A DNA stretch of 64,000 bases from Pyrocephalus nanus (taxonomy: Eukaryota > Chordata > Aves > Passeriformes > Tyrannidae), in NCBI GenBank assembly GCA_038380795.1, contig CM076271.1, positions 20,103,001-20,167,000 on the forward strand. Direction: 5' to 3'. The translations under genes and the position numbers were made by a program. Below, in pieces: positions 11,126 to 22,596 of the stretch. Numbering within the stretch: the stretch's first letter is position 1; each line of letters begins with the position of its first letter. The notes under the pieces are model-generated. The model saw nothing but the letters and a program-made list of their open reading frames with translations, searched no databases and was not told the origin of the DNA.

Positions 11126-14100
11126 GTGAGTGACGGACGGGGCTGGGCACAGGGACGGGGGCTGGGATAGCCGCGTATCCATAGGAATGGCTGCGGGGGG
11201 GACGGGGGCTGGGATAGCCGTGTATCCATAGGAATGCCCCCAGGGCTGTCGGGGCGGTGCCGGGCCCTTCCCGGCGCTGGGCGATCGGTGACGGACGTTT
11301 AACGGGAACACGGGAAGTTCCATCGCAGCGGGAATGAGGGAGCGGTTTGGGCTGGAAGGGACCTTAAAGTCCACCCAGTCCCACCCCTGCCATGGGCACG
11401 GACACCTTCCACCAGCCCAGGTTGCTCCAAGCCCCGTCCAGCCTGGCCTGGGACACTCCTAGGGATGGGGCAGCCACAGCTGCTCTGAGATCCTGTGCTA
11501 GGATCCTCCCCACCCTCACAGCCAGGAACTTCCTGCTAATATCTAATCTAAGACTGTTCTCTGTCAGTGTGGAGCCATTTCCCTTTATCCTGGCACTCCA
11601 GGCTCTTGGAAAAAGTCGATCCATGTCTTTCCTAGGCTCCGTTCAGGTACTGGAATGAAGTTCTCTCCATGGAGGGTGTCCCAGTGCTGGAACAGCTGCC
11701 CAGGGAGGGTGTGGAGTCTCCTTCACTGGGGACATCCCAAACCCACCTGGACACGTTCCCGTGTCACCTGCTCCAGGTGGCCCTGCCTTGGGAGGGGTTT
11801 GGCTGGATGATCTCTACAGGTCCCTTCCAACCCCAATGATTCTGTGATTCTGCTCTTCCAGCTCCAACCTCAACATCAACGATGTGCTGGGGAACTACTC
11901 GCTGACGCTGATCGACGCGCTGGACACGCTGGCGGTGAGTGCTTGGGCTGGGGGCACTGCCTGGGGCACCCCTGGGACCTGCCCAGGCTGTGGGTGCTCC
12001 CCAAGGCTTGGCCAGGGGGTGCTGGGTGTGTGGCAGCAAACAGCTGGATCACGAGCCAGGGGTGTCACACAGGGATAATAAAGAGTAGTTGGAGACGGGT
12101 CAGCAGAGATTTCCAGAAGAGACAGAGGAAATTTTGGAGCTTTTCCTCAAGGCTCAGGTGAGATCTCTCTGGGGATAATGCCATCACTCTGGTGCTCAGG
12201 AAGGGTGGATTTGAACTGGGTCAGGTGTGAGTTGCTGAGAGATCGGTCAGGAGGAGAGTTTGTCTTGTTCAAGGTGACTGGAAAAGCTCTGGTTGTTTTG
12301 CTTGGCAGAGAGGGCCTGACTGACACATAGATCTGCGTGAAGAGCAGTGAAAGGTAGGAGGGGAAAAACCTGTAAAGCTGCCCTGTAAACCTCTCACCTG
12401 CATTCCTGATAAAATTAGAAGATAATGTAAGAAAAACTCAGTTTTCTGTCAGTAGTACCAGTGGAGTAGTGTCATGAGGAAGAGCCCCCTCCTTGAACTC
12501 CTCATACATGTCTGGAAGACCCCATTAGGTTTCATTAATCTCATTTTTGCAGCCAGGGTGGGTTTTGGGCCTTCTGGAGTGTCAGGGCTCACTGATGTGC
12601 TGGATCCACGTGGTTTGTGTGTCTCTGCTCTGGTGCTTTTTATTAAACCCTGCCCATTGCTGCTTTGGGATGGCAGCAGTGGTGAGGAGCTCTCAGAGCT
12701 CTCAGCTGCTCGAACGTGGCAGTGCTGAGCAGAACTGAAAGCAGAAGAGGGAATATTTGACTGCCACAGTGTTTTGGTCTCTGTGCTGTGTGGCTGATGG
12801 TGTGTGGCTGAACAGTGCCTTCCTGTCCTCAGTCACCAGTGTCACAGTTGCCTTCTGGAGCACTGCAAAGCTTTTTTCCTCAAAGAGAAACCTTCTGGTT
12901 CTTAGGGCTGTCGTATTTCAGAAACTTCTGCGTGGGGGAAGCCTGTTTTGCTCCTCATCTGCTCAGATCCAACACATGATGCTTTCCCACTGGGTGTGGG
13001 TAATGGGGAGAACTGGCACATGCTTTTGGTCCATCAAATCAGACTTCATTGTTCTGCAAGTTGCGTTCTGTTTTCAGCTGAACTTGAGCTTTAAATTGAT
13101 AGTTCAAGGAGTCTGAACACTCATGTGCTAAATCTGACTGTTGGTCTGAGGTGTGAACTTGCTATTTTCTGTTCCCCAACCCTCTTCTGAAGCAACAATT
13201 AGACAAAACAGCTTTGTTTTTCTGTTAAAGGTAATGGGAAACTCCTCAGAATTCCAGAAGGCAGTGAAGTTGGTGATTGACACAGTTTCATTTGATAAAG
13301 ACTCAACAGTCCAAGTTTTCGAGGCAACAATCAGGTACATTGTGCTAAGTTTCAGTTTTAAAACAGTTACAAGGTTAAAGACTTGGTGTGTGTAATTCAA
13401 AGTAAAATCAGTGATAAGGATGTCTTTGATGGACTTTATTCCTTAATTATTCATCGAGTGAGTTGTTTCTTAACCTTCTAAGAAAATATTCCATCCTTCC
13501 ATAATTAATTCTCCTGAGTCAGTGTGACCTGAAGCAGTGAGACAGTGGTTGTCTCACCTGTGCTTGGCCTGCAGACTCTGCTTTTTTCTTGTTGCTCTTG
13601 CAGCAGAGACTCAGATCTGTGCACAACAAACAACCCTGCCACGGTTTTCCCCTGATTTTGTTCCCTTTTATGGACTTCTCACTTTCACTTTCATTTTACA
13701 TGAGAAACAGGCCCGTCTGCCTTGGAAATGGGTTTAGATACTGTCTGATTTTAAATGGTTTCGTTTTCTGAGTGTCTTAAACAGTTTTTATTTCTGCTAG
13801 GATTTCTTTTTCCTGAATACTCACTTTATATAACAACCTTCCTGCCATTTGCAGGGCCAGGGAGGCCTTCACTCCTAAATATGTTGGAATGTTGCTACAA
13901 GGAATTACTGGGTTAGGTAAATTTTGCAGGACCTGGTTTGGGGATAGTGTGGCTGACAAGCAGCATGAATCTGCACATTTTCACTAGTGTGTGTGTGTGA
14001 GAAACCAGATAATTTTCTGTAGTGCCTGTAAGGTGCACAGAGTAATAATTCTATATAACATGACACCACTAAGGGTTTAGCTGAACAACGAGGTTCAGAT

Positions 14101-17100
14101 CAGACTAAAAATCCTGCATTTTCCTTTTCCCATAGGGTTTTGGGAAGCCTGCTGTCTGCACATATCATAATTACAGACAGCAAGCAGCCCTTTGGTGATA
14201 TGACCATCAAGGATTACGACAACGAGCTGTTGCACTTGGCTCATGACCTCGCTGTGAGGCTGCTCCCGGCCTTTGAGAACACCAAAACTGGCATCCCATA
14301 CCCTCGGGTAAGTGAGCACACCCACCCTGGGCAAGTCAGCCCCAAGGAGCGAGTCACCTGTCCTGCAGCTTGACTTTGTGCCCCTTTTTGTGCATTTGGG
14401 GTATTGAACCTGCTCAGAGTTACCTGAAAGTGATGAGGGGAAACTGCCCTAAGTGTTGGTGACATTGGCGAAGCTGAAGTTACTCCCTGTGTGCAGGAAA
14501 TGTTTCCTTTAGGCTGATTTTTCACTCTGTGTTCGTTGTTCGCTCTGGGTCAGGAATCATTTGTTTCTGTGCTGTTTGGCTGGAGCATTCCCTGAGTCAC
14601 ACAGCAACAAACAAGACTGTCAGTAAGAAAGTTAAAAAGAAAGACTGTGAAGACAAAGAGCCGAGGAAAGTGACTTTATTGGTGACTTGCTACAATTGTA
14701 AAAAAGCTCATAAATGGGCCTTGGAATTTGTAATTTTATTGAATATTGCTCAGTGAATACTCAACACTGTGGTATTCTTGGATATTGCATCCTCCTGTTT
14801 TAAACAGAGGCAGTTGGCAAGGAGAGGGATGTCAGCTCTACTGGGACAACTCTAAACTGTAAAACTCTAATTAGCTCTTGCCTGGCTGCTTTTAATTTCT
14901 GGGGACAGCAGTACTGCTTTTCCTGCAGACCTGTCAGGCTGTAGAAAGATGAATTTTCACTTCTGTTCAAAGTCTGGTAAAGCAGTTGAGGGTGGTGTAA
15001 CTTCCCCTCAACGTTGTGTTCCGTGGGGAAGTGGAGGAGCCTTCACTGAGGAAGCCCTTGGTTTCAGGAGCACGAGCTGAGTGGGAGCTGTGCTTGCACC
15101 ACCCTTGAAAAACCTCAATATATAGTAGAAAGGATGAAAAAGTGGACTGAAATCTAGAAGGATTAACAAGTATAAGGATAGGAAGATTAGGATTTCCCAT
15201 TTTGAGCGTGATGTTATAAAGCGGGAAGATGGATTTCAGGAATTCTACAGGAAACCTTTTGGAACAAGCACCAATATGTTGCCTTTGCATGCTATGTATT
15301 ATGCAGAAACCAGTCCAAAGGCTTTCTAATAAATCTGAGAGTGCAGATGTGAGCACAGCTGCAGGAGGCCCAGCCTTCTCCCTTCAGCACTCTGTCCCTG
15401 CCCACAGGTGAACCTGAAGAAGGGGGTTCCTGCAGACAGCCACAACGAAACGTGCACAGCAGGAGCTGGTTCCTTGCTGGTGGAGTTTGGGATCCTCAGC
15501 AGGCTGCTTGGTGACTCCACGTTTGAATGGGTGGCCAGGAGAGCTGTCAAGGCCCTCTGGAGCCTGAGGAGCAATAACACTGGACTGTTAGGTAATCCCT
15601 GGCTCTGTGTTTAACCTGCCTCAGCCTCGTGCCATCGGGCTACAGGTTTCTTATATATCATAAACTTTGTCCATCTGCTTCCTCTGTAGCTGTTCTGTCA
15701 CGTTCTCCTTGTGTATTTTTGTTGATCAAATGGCAGTTTGTGAGAAAAACAGTCTCTAAATGACTCCTTAGGGCACAGGTTTTCAAAGATAAATTTGTAA
15801 TGAAACTGAAGGTCCTGATTTGTATCCCCATTAATATAATTTAGATTGGCAAATGGCTAAAAGTACTAAAACAACTGCACTTGTGGATGTTCCTTGGTTG
15901 AATCCACTGTAACACTTTATTTGATTCTAATCTTCGATCCTTCCTCCTTGAGACTTTCTGAACATGTAATATTTCCAAGTCTTGACTTGTGTTGATCTTT
16001 CTCTGATGCACTGGGCAACTGCAGACTAAAGTTTTTGTCTGTTCTGAAAGGAAATGTTGTGAATATCCAAACTGGCCATTGGGTTGGGAAGCAAAGTGGA
16101 TTGGGAGCAGGGTCGGATTCGTTCTATGAGTACCTGCTGAAGTCCTACATCCTCTTTGGAGAAAAGGAAGACTTGGAGATGTTCAATGATGCTTACAGGA
16201 ACATCCAGAACCACTTAAGAAGAGGGTATGTTATTTCATCTGAGCTTCTGTTCCTTAAGCACTGAATACTCCAGCAAGATGAGAGACTGGATATAATGTT
16301 TTGTGTCATGCCCTAGAAAATCTGTGTTCTCTTTTTTTTCTTTAAAAAAGAAAACCTTATTTCCACGGTAGTCACTGTGGAAATAAATTTTAATGCTCTT
16401 TTTACTCCTTCCTCAGCTGATCTGTGCAGCGTTGTGGGTGCAGGGAAGTTAAACTGGTTCCTGTCCCAGTTTTTAAATGCTAGGCTGAGAGAAGGCTGTG
16501 GCACTGCAAAGGAGATGTGTTAAATTGGCTTGTTTGGCTCTTCCTAATAGAGATTCTTCAGGCAGAACTTTAGGATTTGATATGCGTACATGAATTAATT
16601 AATTTTTCTGAGGGCATGACCGATGTTTTGGTTCATTTCAAAATTACTTTGAGCCCAGCACTGTACATCTGTGGCTGCTTGTCTTTGCTGGTGGCAGAGC
16701 TGTGAAGTGGAACATGCATTGTGTTCTTCTAGAACAGGGAATATTTACATGTCCTTGCTGTTCTTGGCAGTCGAGAGGCCTGCAATGAAGGTGAGGGTGA
16801 CCCTCCCCTGTATGTGAACGTGAACATGTACACGGGCCAGCTCATGAACACCTGGATTGACTCTCTGCAGGCCTTTTTCCCTGGACTGCAGGTAAGCCTC
16901 CATTCTGCTCAACACCAGGTAGAGAGGGATGTCAGAAAGGCTGGTTCTGATCCTGGGCTGGGAATGAGTTGGAGCAGCTCTGAGCTGAGCTTCCACCCGT
17001 GGGTTTGCATCTGGCTGCTCTGATAAGTCTCAGTTCAGCCTCTGCATTAGCATAACAATGTGGGCAGGCCTGGCCTGTTCTCTGCTAGATGTGAGGTACT

Positions 17101-20100
17101 TTACACTTTTCTCATTTACCCTCAGCATTTGTATTCTGTGCTGTGAGGCTGAGCTCTGCTAAAGCTTTTACTGCAACGGAATGAATACATTAGTGCTTTT
17201 TTTGGGGGGGTTAGGGTTTTTTTGTCTTTTAAGAGGGGAGTATTTTATTCTGTGCCAGGTTCTCATACAGAGCAGAGAGCAGTTTGCTGGCTTGCAGCTT
17301 TAACAGGCGTGTTTATGGCTGTTGCTGTGCCCAGGTGTTGATAGGAGATGTGGAAGATGCTATTTGTCTCCATGCTTTTTATTATGCCATCTGGAAGCGT
17401 TATGGAGCTCTCCCAGAAAGGTACAACTGGCAACTGCAGGCGCCCGACGTTCCCTTCTACCCTCTGAGGCCCGAGCTGGTGGAATCCACATATCTTCTGT
17501 ATCAGGTATCTCACCCCTCTGACGTGGCAAATCATGTTTTGGCAAAAATGGTTTTGTTCAGAAAGTCACTTTTTCCACCCTTGAACCTCCGGCCAGATGA
17601 GATTTGTTGCCTCTGGATCTGCCTGTTATGTGGAGGTCTCTGTTCAGGCACCAGCTTGTTGTGCAATGCAGTTGCTGTGCTGTTAGCCTCAAAAACAGCC
17701 TTTTTCAAGAGACAGGCAAAAATGAGACCAAACAACCCTTTCAAAAAGCTGCTGGCAGAGTTTTACGAGGCAGAGACTTGTGACTTCTTAATCAAAATTG
17801 TGGAAGTAAATGTAACAGTGTTCCTTGCAATACTGTCCAGGCACAGTCTCCAGCTGGCAGAAGATACAGTGAACTAAAATAACTGTCTGGCTACCAGAAA
17901 GTTATCAAAGAGTTTGGATTCACTGCAGGTTTTACTAGGATTTGCACTAGAGCAAATGTGAGAAGCTTGCACAGACTAATCCAAGTCATGTTCCTGTAAA
18001 GATAAGTTTGCAGTGATACACGAGACTCTGGTACCATGAGGCCTTTGTTGTAAGTGTTATTTTTACAAGATTTCAAAACTGCTGACTCTAACTCTTGTCT
18101 ATCTTCCTTATTTAGGCCACAAAGAACCCATTTTACCTTCATGTGGGAATGGATATTCTGCAGAGTTTGGAAAAATATACAAAAGCAAAGTCAGTCTTCA
18201 ATGTTCTTTGTCTTCTCTCACTGCTATATATATATACATTTTATTATACAAATATTATATAGAATCCAGTCTGCCACATGTAGGTAAACTAGAAAACCCA
18301 ACCCTCCCTGAAAGCCCCAAGTGATGATTTATTTATTGGGCAACTATTTCTTTCCCATCTGAAAGTGCAGTTATGGTCCAGTGGCAACTTTATACATTCA
18401 GAATTTTATAAGTGCCTTTGAAAATGCATTATTGATAACCAGTTGCTAAAAACTGGTGAAAATACTAGTTGGGATTTTTCCCATGGATCCTTCAAGAACA
18501 TTTCCAACCTAGTGGGCCCATGGTGTTTAGCTAAACTGGACAGATGACCTCTAAGGTACATGCTGTTGCAAATCAGCTTTCCTTTCTGAGCTTAGACTGA
18601 GGGAAGACAGGGATTTTTTTATACATCATTATTAATTTACTCACTTTGCAGACAAATGTGTGCTAACCATTGGAACTGTTAAAACCTTGCAGTTAAGTGG
18701 GGTTCACGTGATTACAGACCCCTCAGAACACCAGAACCAATAATCAGGGAGTGCAAGAGACTTGCTTCATTTGAACTTCACCCCTGACAGCTGGAATGGT
18801 CTGAAGTAAAGCAATATCTGGGGAGCACTTGGAGACCAGAACAGATGGGAACTAAACCCAGACTGGTGTTAAATCTTGCAGGTGTGGCTATGCCACGTTA
18901 CACCACGTGGTAGAGAAGACGAAGGAAGATCGAATGGAGAGCTTTTTCCTCAGTGAAACCTGTAAATATTTGTACCTGGTATGTGTATGTTCTTCGTTTC
19001 CAGGGTGCTGTTCACCACCACGGCAGAGAGAGGAGGCAGGAGGTTACTGGTTATTAGTTAGCAACCTCTGAGTTCTCCCCACTGGGCTTTGGCAGTCACA
19101 GGAGGAGACATTTGGGCTGACATTGCCTGAGCTGTTCTGAATCTCCTTTAGTGCAGAAAACCAAATAAATCTGTGATTGAGCAGGGTGCCAGCCTGGAAC
19201 TGCCCGCACAGAGCAGCTTAGAAATATAAGGGCAGTTTCGGTTGTGTGAGAAGTTTTTCTTCTACTCCCCTTTTATTAAACTGCTAAAATCAATCCCTTG
19301 CATTGAGATAATTTATTTCCACTTGCCCTAACATTATTTAGCAACAAAACCTGTTTTTGTGTGCGTTTTTAACTTGTTGCTGGGACGTGAAGGATGTTGC
19401 ACTCATACTATACCTGTCTCTCCCATCCCTTGTTTAGTTGTTTGATGAAGAGAATCCAGTGCATAAATCTGGAAATAAGTTCATGTTTACTACTGAGGGG
19501 CACATTGTGTCTGTGGATGAACGCTTCCGGAACTCCCTGTGGGAAGACATCCTCCCTGGGGAAGAGGACAGCGCCGAGAAAGCCAAACCCACCGAGTTAA
19601 AGGCAGCCAACTTCAGCTCCAACGTAAGGAATGCACAGGCTGCTCCTCCTGGGGGGCTGGGGAAGGCTGAGGCAGTAGAAAAAGAGCCATTTGGAAGTGT
19701 TGCTGTAGAGCTCTGCAGTGTTTCCTTTAATAATGTTAAATATCTCAGAAGCTCCCTTGTGAAAAGCACTTTCAGCAGCTGAGTGAATGGGTTGGGATCA
19801 TGTGTGTGATTATATTGAAGGTGAAACCTGTTCCCTTTGGAGTATTTTGCAGCAGTTTTTTCTTCTTTGTTAATTTATTTCCAATTATTTTTCCCTTCCC
19901 CTTTTCTTTGCCCTTAAAATTTTCCACTGTTGCTGTCGGGGAGAAAAGCAGAAGGTCATTTAAACAAAGTTTTTATTTCCTCAGAGTGGTTTTGAGGCCT
20001 GTTAAGGTGACCTTTCTTAGCCAGGCCTCAGTTGAGCACAGAGCTACGGCCCCAGTGCCAATCACCAGCCAAAACAGATCTGGTTTTAATTGTAGAATGA

Positions 20101-20624
20101 CAGAATGGTTTGGGATGGAAGGGACCTTAAAGATCATCCAGTCCCCCATCTGGCAGGGACACCTTCCACTATCCCAGGTTACAGAACAATTTTTTATATC
20201 CCTGCCAGGAGGTTCTAGGATAGTTCCTTTCCTCCTCCCCCCAGTCCTCCAGAAAAAGAGCATTATTTTAAACATTCACAGTTGTCATAGTGAAGGAGGT
20301 CTCAGCTGAACAACAAGCTGTGCTGTGTTTGGAAGCTGCAGCCTGCACTCAGGAGACACTTGCTGCTCATTTTTGGGGTTTGCTATGGAAGTTTGAGAGG
20401 AGCAAGGGGAAGTTGGGACAAAAAGAGCTACAGTTTTGTGTACTGGGAGGAAATCTGCTGAAAGGATTGCAGAGGGGATAGGACTGCCTGCTTTTGGATC
20501 TGAGTTGTTAAGAATGCTCTGGTTTTGTTAACAGTGTAACAGAGTTCCTGACGAGAGGAGGTACCTGCTGCCACTGAAGAGCAACTACATGAGACAGATC
20601 GATCAGATGGTGGGATTGATCTGA
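10761..20624 (+). CDS. EDEM1: EDEM1, ER degradation-enhancing alpha-mannosidase-like protein 1 (12 coding exons)
   Basis: EDEM1 is an ER glycoside hydrolase family 47 protein. It trims or recognises N-glycans on misfolded glycoproteins and routes them to ER-associated degradation with SEL1L/HRD1 and DERL proteins (family knowledge). Exons: 10761-11125, 11862-11934, 13231-13334, 14136-14307, 15408-15591, 16051-16225, 16771-16891, 17335-17505, 18116-18189, 18882-18978, 19438-19623, 20535-20624. They join in frame into 603 residues. Residues about 4-28 are a hydrophobic signal/anchor, 30-60 a Pro/Gly/Ala-rich linker, and about 66-540 the GH47 domain. Likely active-site positions are E177 (FEATIR, matching human E220), D322 (GSDSFYEY), E445/E448 (RPELVES) and T531 (FTTEGH). 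Sequons occur at N133, N150, N251, N294 and N570. No frameshift or stop is seen. The start is chosen because [10 protein letters not shown] aligns with the human MQWRALVLGL start. Human EDEM1 is 657 residues; the difference lies mainly in the N-terminal linker. Confidence 0.97.
11341..11656 (-). mobile_element. CR1 LINE fragment (3' end), EDEM1 intron 1
   Basis: On the minus strand this matches the CR1 3' region: tail at the left ('gtttgggctggaagggacctt'-like), then the 'caccttccaccagcccaggtt' segment, extending to the 'ttcaggtactggaatga' segment. It is 5'-truncated, as most CR1 copies are, and has no reverse-transcriptase reading frame. Confidence 0.85.
11657..11853 (+). mobile_element. CR1 LINE fragment (3' end) abutting EDEM1 exon 2 acceptor
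   Basis: This plus-strand CR1 3' end is of a different subfamily from its left neighbour. It includes 'ctggaacagctgcccaggga', 'ggctggatgatctctacagg' and 'gtcccttccaaccccaatga', ending in ATTCTGTGATTCTG. Only CTCTTCCAG (about 8 bases) separates its end from EDEM1 exon 2. Confidence 0.85.
11862..11934 (+). CDS. EDEM1: EDEM1 coding exon 2
   Basis: The exon is 73 bp and encodes residues 122-146 ([20 protein letters not shown] and following). The acceptor CTCTTCCAG comes directly after the 3' end of a CR1 element. The donor is GTGAGT. Confidence 0.95.
13231..13334 (+). CDS. EDEM1: EDEM1 coding exon 3
   Basis: The exon is 104 bp and encodes residues 147-180 plus two bases of R181. It carries the sequon N150-S-S and the FEATIR motif with the likely catalytic E177. 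The acceptor is TTAAAG and the donor GTACAT. Confidence 0.95.
14136..14307 (+). CDS. EDEM1: EDEM1 coding exon 4
   Basis: The exon is 172 bp and encodes residues 181-238, from VLGSLLSAH through [14 protein letters not shown], part of the GH47 barrel. The acceptor is CCATAG and the donor GTAAGT. Confidence 0.95.
15408..15591 (+). CDS. EDEM1: EDEM1 coding exon 5
   Basis: The exon is 184 bp and encodes residues 239-299 plus one base of G300, with the conserved [15 protein letters not shown] segment and sequons at N251 and N294. The acceptor is CCACAG and the donor GTAATC. Confidence 0.95.
16051..16225 (+). CDS. EDEM1: EDEM1 coding exon 6
   Basis: The exon is 175 bp and encodes residues 300-357 plus two bases of G358, including [18 protein letters not shown]322 matches the second GH47 catalytic acid. 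The acceptor is TGAAAG and the donor GTATGT. Confidence 0.95.
16771..16891 (+). CDS. EDEM1: EDEM1 coding exon 7
   Basis: The exon is 121 bp and encodes residues 358-398 ([19 protein letters not shown] through [11 protein letters not shown]). The acceptor is TTGGCAG and the donor GTAAGC. Confidence 0.95.
17335..17505 (+). CDS. EDEM1: EDEM1 coding exon 8
   Basis: The exon is 171 bp and encodes residues 399-455, with the GH47 motif [16 protein letters not shown] (E445, E448). The acceptor is TGCCCAG and the donor GTATCT. A reading frame continues past the donor to 17877, but the homology stops at the donor. Confidence 0.95.
18116..18189 (+). CDS. EDEM1: EDEM1 coding exon 9
   Basis: The exon is 74 bp and encodes residues 456-479 plus two bases of K480 ([20 protein letters not shown]). 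The acceptor is ATTTAG. The donor AA/GTCAGT is weaker than its neighbours, but it is the one that keeps frame with exon 10. Confidence 0.93.
18882..18978 (+). CDS. EDEM1: EDEM1 coding exon 10
   Basis: The exon is 97 bp and encodes residues 480-512 ([20 protein letters not shown] and following, ending [10 protein letters not shown]). The acceptor is TTGCAG and the donor GTATGT. Confidence 0.95.
19438..19623 (+). CDS. EDEM1: EDEM1 coding exon 11
   Basis: The exon is 186 bp and encodes residues 513-574. [12 protein letters not shown] and [12 protein letters not shown] (T531, the likely Ca2+-site threonine) are conserved. The following acidic/Lys-rich stretch (about 546-570) is variable and, as I recall, a few residues shorter than in human. 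The acceptor is GTTTAG and the donor GTAAGG. Confidence 0.95.
20092..20180 (-). mobile_element. CR1 LINE fragment, EDEM1 intron 11
   Basis: This short antisense CR1 3' end starts 'gaatgacagaatggtttggg' and runs through 'gacaccttccactatcccag', where homology stops. It is about 90 bp. Confidence 0.85.
20535..20624 (+). CDS. EDEM1: EDEM1 terminal coding exon 12
   Basis: The exon is 90 bp and encodes residues 575-603 ([19 protein letters not shown], ending QIDQMVGLI) and the TGA stop at 20622-20624. The acceptor is TTAACAG. Confidence 0.95.
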   Translation, partial: CNRVPDERRYLLPLKSNYMRQIDQMVGLI

Positions 20625-21579
20625 GGGGCTCTCCAGACAAACTTCCATCAGGAGGAGTGTGGGATTTATCTGCAGACTTTCCTCCCCCTTCAGCTACTCA
20701 CTGCACCCACCGAGTCCCCTGGGCATCCCCTGTGCTTGTGGTCAGTTCTAGACACGAGGGGAGATGGAGTTCAACTCCTGAACTGTGGTAACCTCACACG
20801 CCACCTGAACAGAGATCTCTTGTTTTAAGACTTCCTATGAAAAATGTTGTTGCAAATGAAGGCTGAATATGTTTTAAAAGAAAAAGAAAGCAAATTGGCA
20901 CGTGCCACTTAGCTACCTCTCTGTAGCTGTATTACAAATGTCCCTCTAGAGAAGGGTCTGCTATTTAATTTGAAGTGATCTCGGGGTTGGGGAAGGAATG
21001 GGAAAGTGCAATTTCTTACACCAAGTTGAATTATAGAACTCTTCTGACTAGCAATACACGACCTAAAGTGCTACTCAGGTAGGAACCCACTGGGTTTTGC
21101 TGAAACAAAAATGCTCCATTTAGTCTTGCAAAGATAACTCGTGGTGGAGTGTAAAGCTCTTGGTATAGTCTGATATCCCTCATACAGCTGGGTAGAACTT
21201 GCAGTGTTGCAGGAGCCTGTAGCTATAGAAACCAGTGAGAAAACAAACCCAGGTGCCTTTTTGGAAGGGAATGGGGGGAGGGAAGGGGCAAATTGCAGAG
21301 CCACTCAGCTTTTCAAGCAGCTGAGCACTCAGCTGAGCAGAAGTTCCCAAAGTTTCCTCGTTTGCCATGTTTTAGTGCCTTTTCAGGAGACTGCTGCTAA
21401 GAGCTGCTATGGAGAACAAACTATTTCACATTCCTGACAGCATTCATGTGTTAGTGCCTTAAGTTTTCTTCACTAGCAGGGGAAACTGAGCTTCCTCAGG
21501 AAGTTGGATACAGTATTTCTAATGAGCTGGTTGCAAAATACTTTGGAACCCAAAGCCACTTAAAAAGAGATGATTTCCC

Positions 21580-21602
21580 TTTTTTTTTTTTTTTTTTTTT
21601 TT
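21580..21602. repeat. Poly(T) run, 23 bases
   Basis: An uninterrupted T23 in the probable EDEM1 3' UTR, not attached to a recognisable retroposon. Confidence 0.95.
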
Positions 21603-21906
21603 AAGATAGTGGAAAAATATAATCTATGAACTTTCAGGAAGAAAGCAGGTAAGGGATTGAGGGATGACAGAAAATTAAAACCAAAACAACTTGTTCTAAA
21701 CATAACAGGTTTTTTTTTTTCCAGTGGTTCCCTGTTGCTTACATGTTTTTAACTTTTGACTACAGTTGAAGTAGTAGAATGTTACTTGGAGGTTAATTAA
21801 TTTTTAAATTGAAGCTTAAATACAAGAACAAACTTGGTCTGTATTTTCACCTTCTTACAACAACATTGGTTTTCATAAACCACGTGTTGCAATTCAAAAC
21901 ATTTCT

Positions 21907-21912
21907 AATAAA
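21907..21912 (+). terminator. EDEM1: Candidate proximal EDEM1 polyadenylation signal AATAAA
   Basis: AATAAA lies about 1.28 kb after the stop codon and is followed by 'gtttgtgctgg', a modest G/T-rich downstream element. Confidence 0.45.
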
Positions 21913-22596
21913 TATGAAGTTTGTGCTGGAGAGGTTATTGTTGGAATCTTTTAATATACAGACATATCTCAGGGACTTCGTTGTGGGATCTTCTATTCCA
22001 TGAGAGTTGAATCTTGCATTCAGGCAAAAAAAAATTGAATAATCAAGTCTTCTTAGTCTTATTGTGTTATTTTAAGGGGTGAAGAGTTAGAGGGGGGAGA
22101 GGGGAAGATGTTAAGATTTCCCAAAACGTTGCAATAGAATGGTTTGTTGTGATGTTTGAGCAGCTGGCAGTTCCAGCTCCTGGAGAAGTGGCTTTGCAAA
22201 CATATCAGTGGAATGTCTTAGTTGGTTGTTTCAGAGGAAAACATGAACTGAAGGTGTTGTGATGCAGAGAGGTGTTGGGAGAGGCTCAGGGGGTTGGATC
22301 CTGCCCAGAGCTCGCTGTGTGCTCAGCTCTGTGCAGGGGTAAGGAAGTGCAGAGGATGGATAAAGGGAGGGAAGGATTTCTGCCTGCCCAGGGAGGCAGA
22401 GATGTCTGGGCTCTGAAATCCTCTCCTGGGCCAGGAATTCTCATCCAGCTCTGGAATGAGAAGTGTGTGGTGGTGTGGAAGCCCAGCCCAGCTAAAATCA
22501 TGGAGGGGCAGATGCCAGGATGGACATGCCCTAGGTGTGGTGGTGGCTTTTTCAGGTCTTGGTTTGTCCCTGACTCCCAGTGCAGCTCTGAGTGTC

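Larger units (their letters stand above)
10100..11150 (+). promoter_or_regulatory. EDEM1: CpG-island promoter of EDEM1
   Basis: GC content and CpG density rise sharply at about 10125 and fall after EDEM1 exon 1. The core contains two CCAAT boxes (10605-10609 and 10645-10649), two adjacent CGTGG motifs (10655-10664), a GC box GGGCGG at 10663-10668, and several CCCGCCC inverted GC boxes near 10550-10585. No TATA box stands at a convincing distance. The transcription start is probably within about 100 bases of the ATG at 10761, but it cannot be fixed from sequence. EDEM1 is an IRE1-XBP1/ATF6 target in mammals; CGTGG is the XBP1/ATF6 half-site, so a stress-response role for the CCAAT/CGTGG cluster is an inference. 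Long reading frames on both strands here are effects of GC-rich DNA. Confidence 0.85.
11126..20534 (+). other. EDEM1: EDEM1 introns 1-11
   Basis: The introns are 11126-11861, 11935-13230, 13335-14135, 14308-15407, 15592-16050, 16226-16770, 16892-17334, 17506-18115, 18190-18881, 18979-19437 and 19624-20534. Intron 1 is mostly two CR1 fragments and intron 11 holds one more. The remaining introns show no recognisable gene, RNA or transposon. Confidence 0.8.

Noticed and set aside
10417..11229. 270-codon open frame on the minus strand across EDEM1 exon 1
   Set aside because: It is the antisense of a GC-rich CpG island, where stops are rare. It reads as Arg/Ala/Pro/Gly-rich low complexity, with no domain and no splice support.
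17506..17877. Continuation of the EDEM1 exon 8 reading frame to 17877
   Set aside because: EDEM1 homology ends at CAG/GTATCT (17505) and resumes in frame at exon 9 (18116); the extension is intron that happens to be open.
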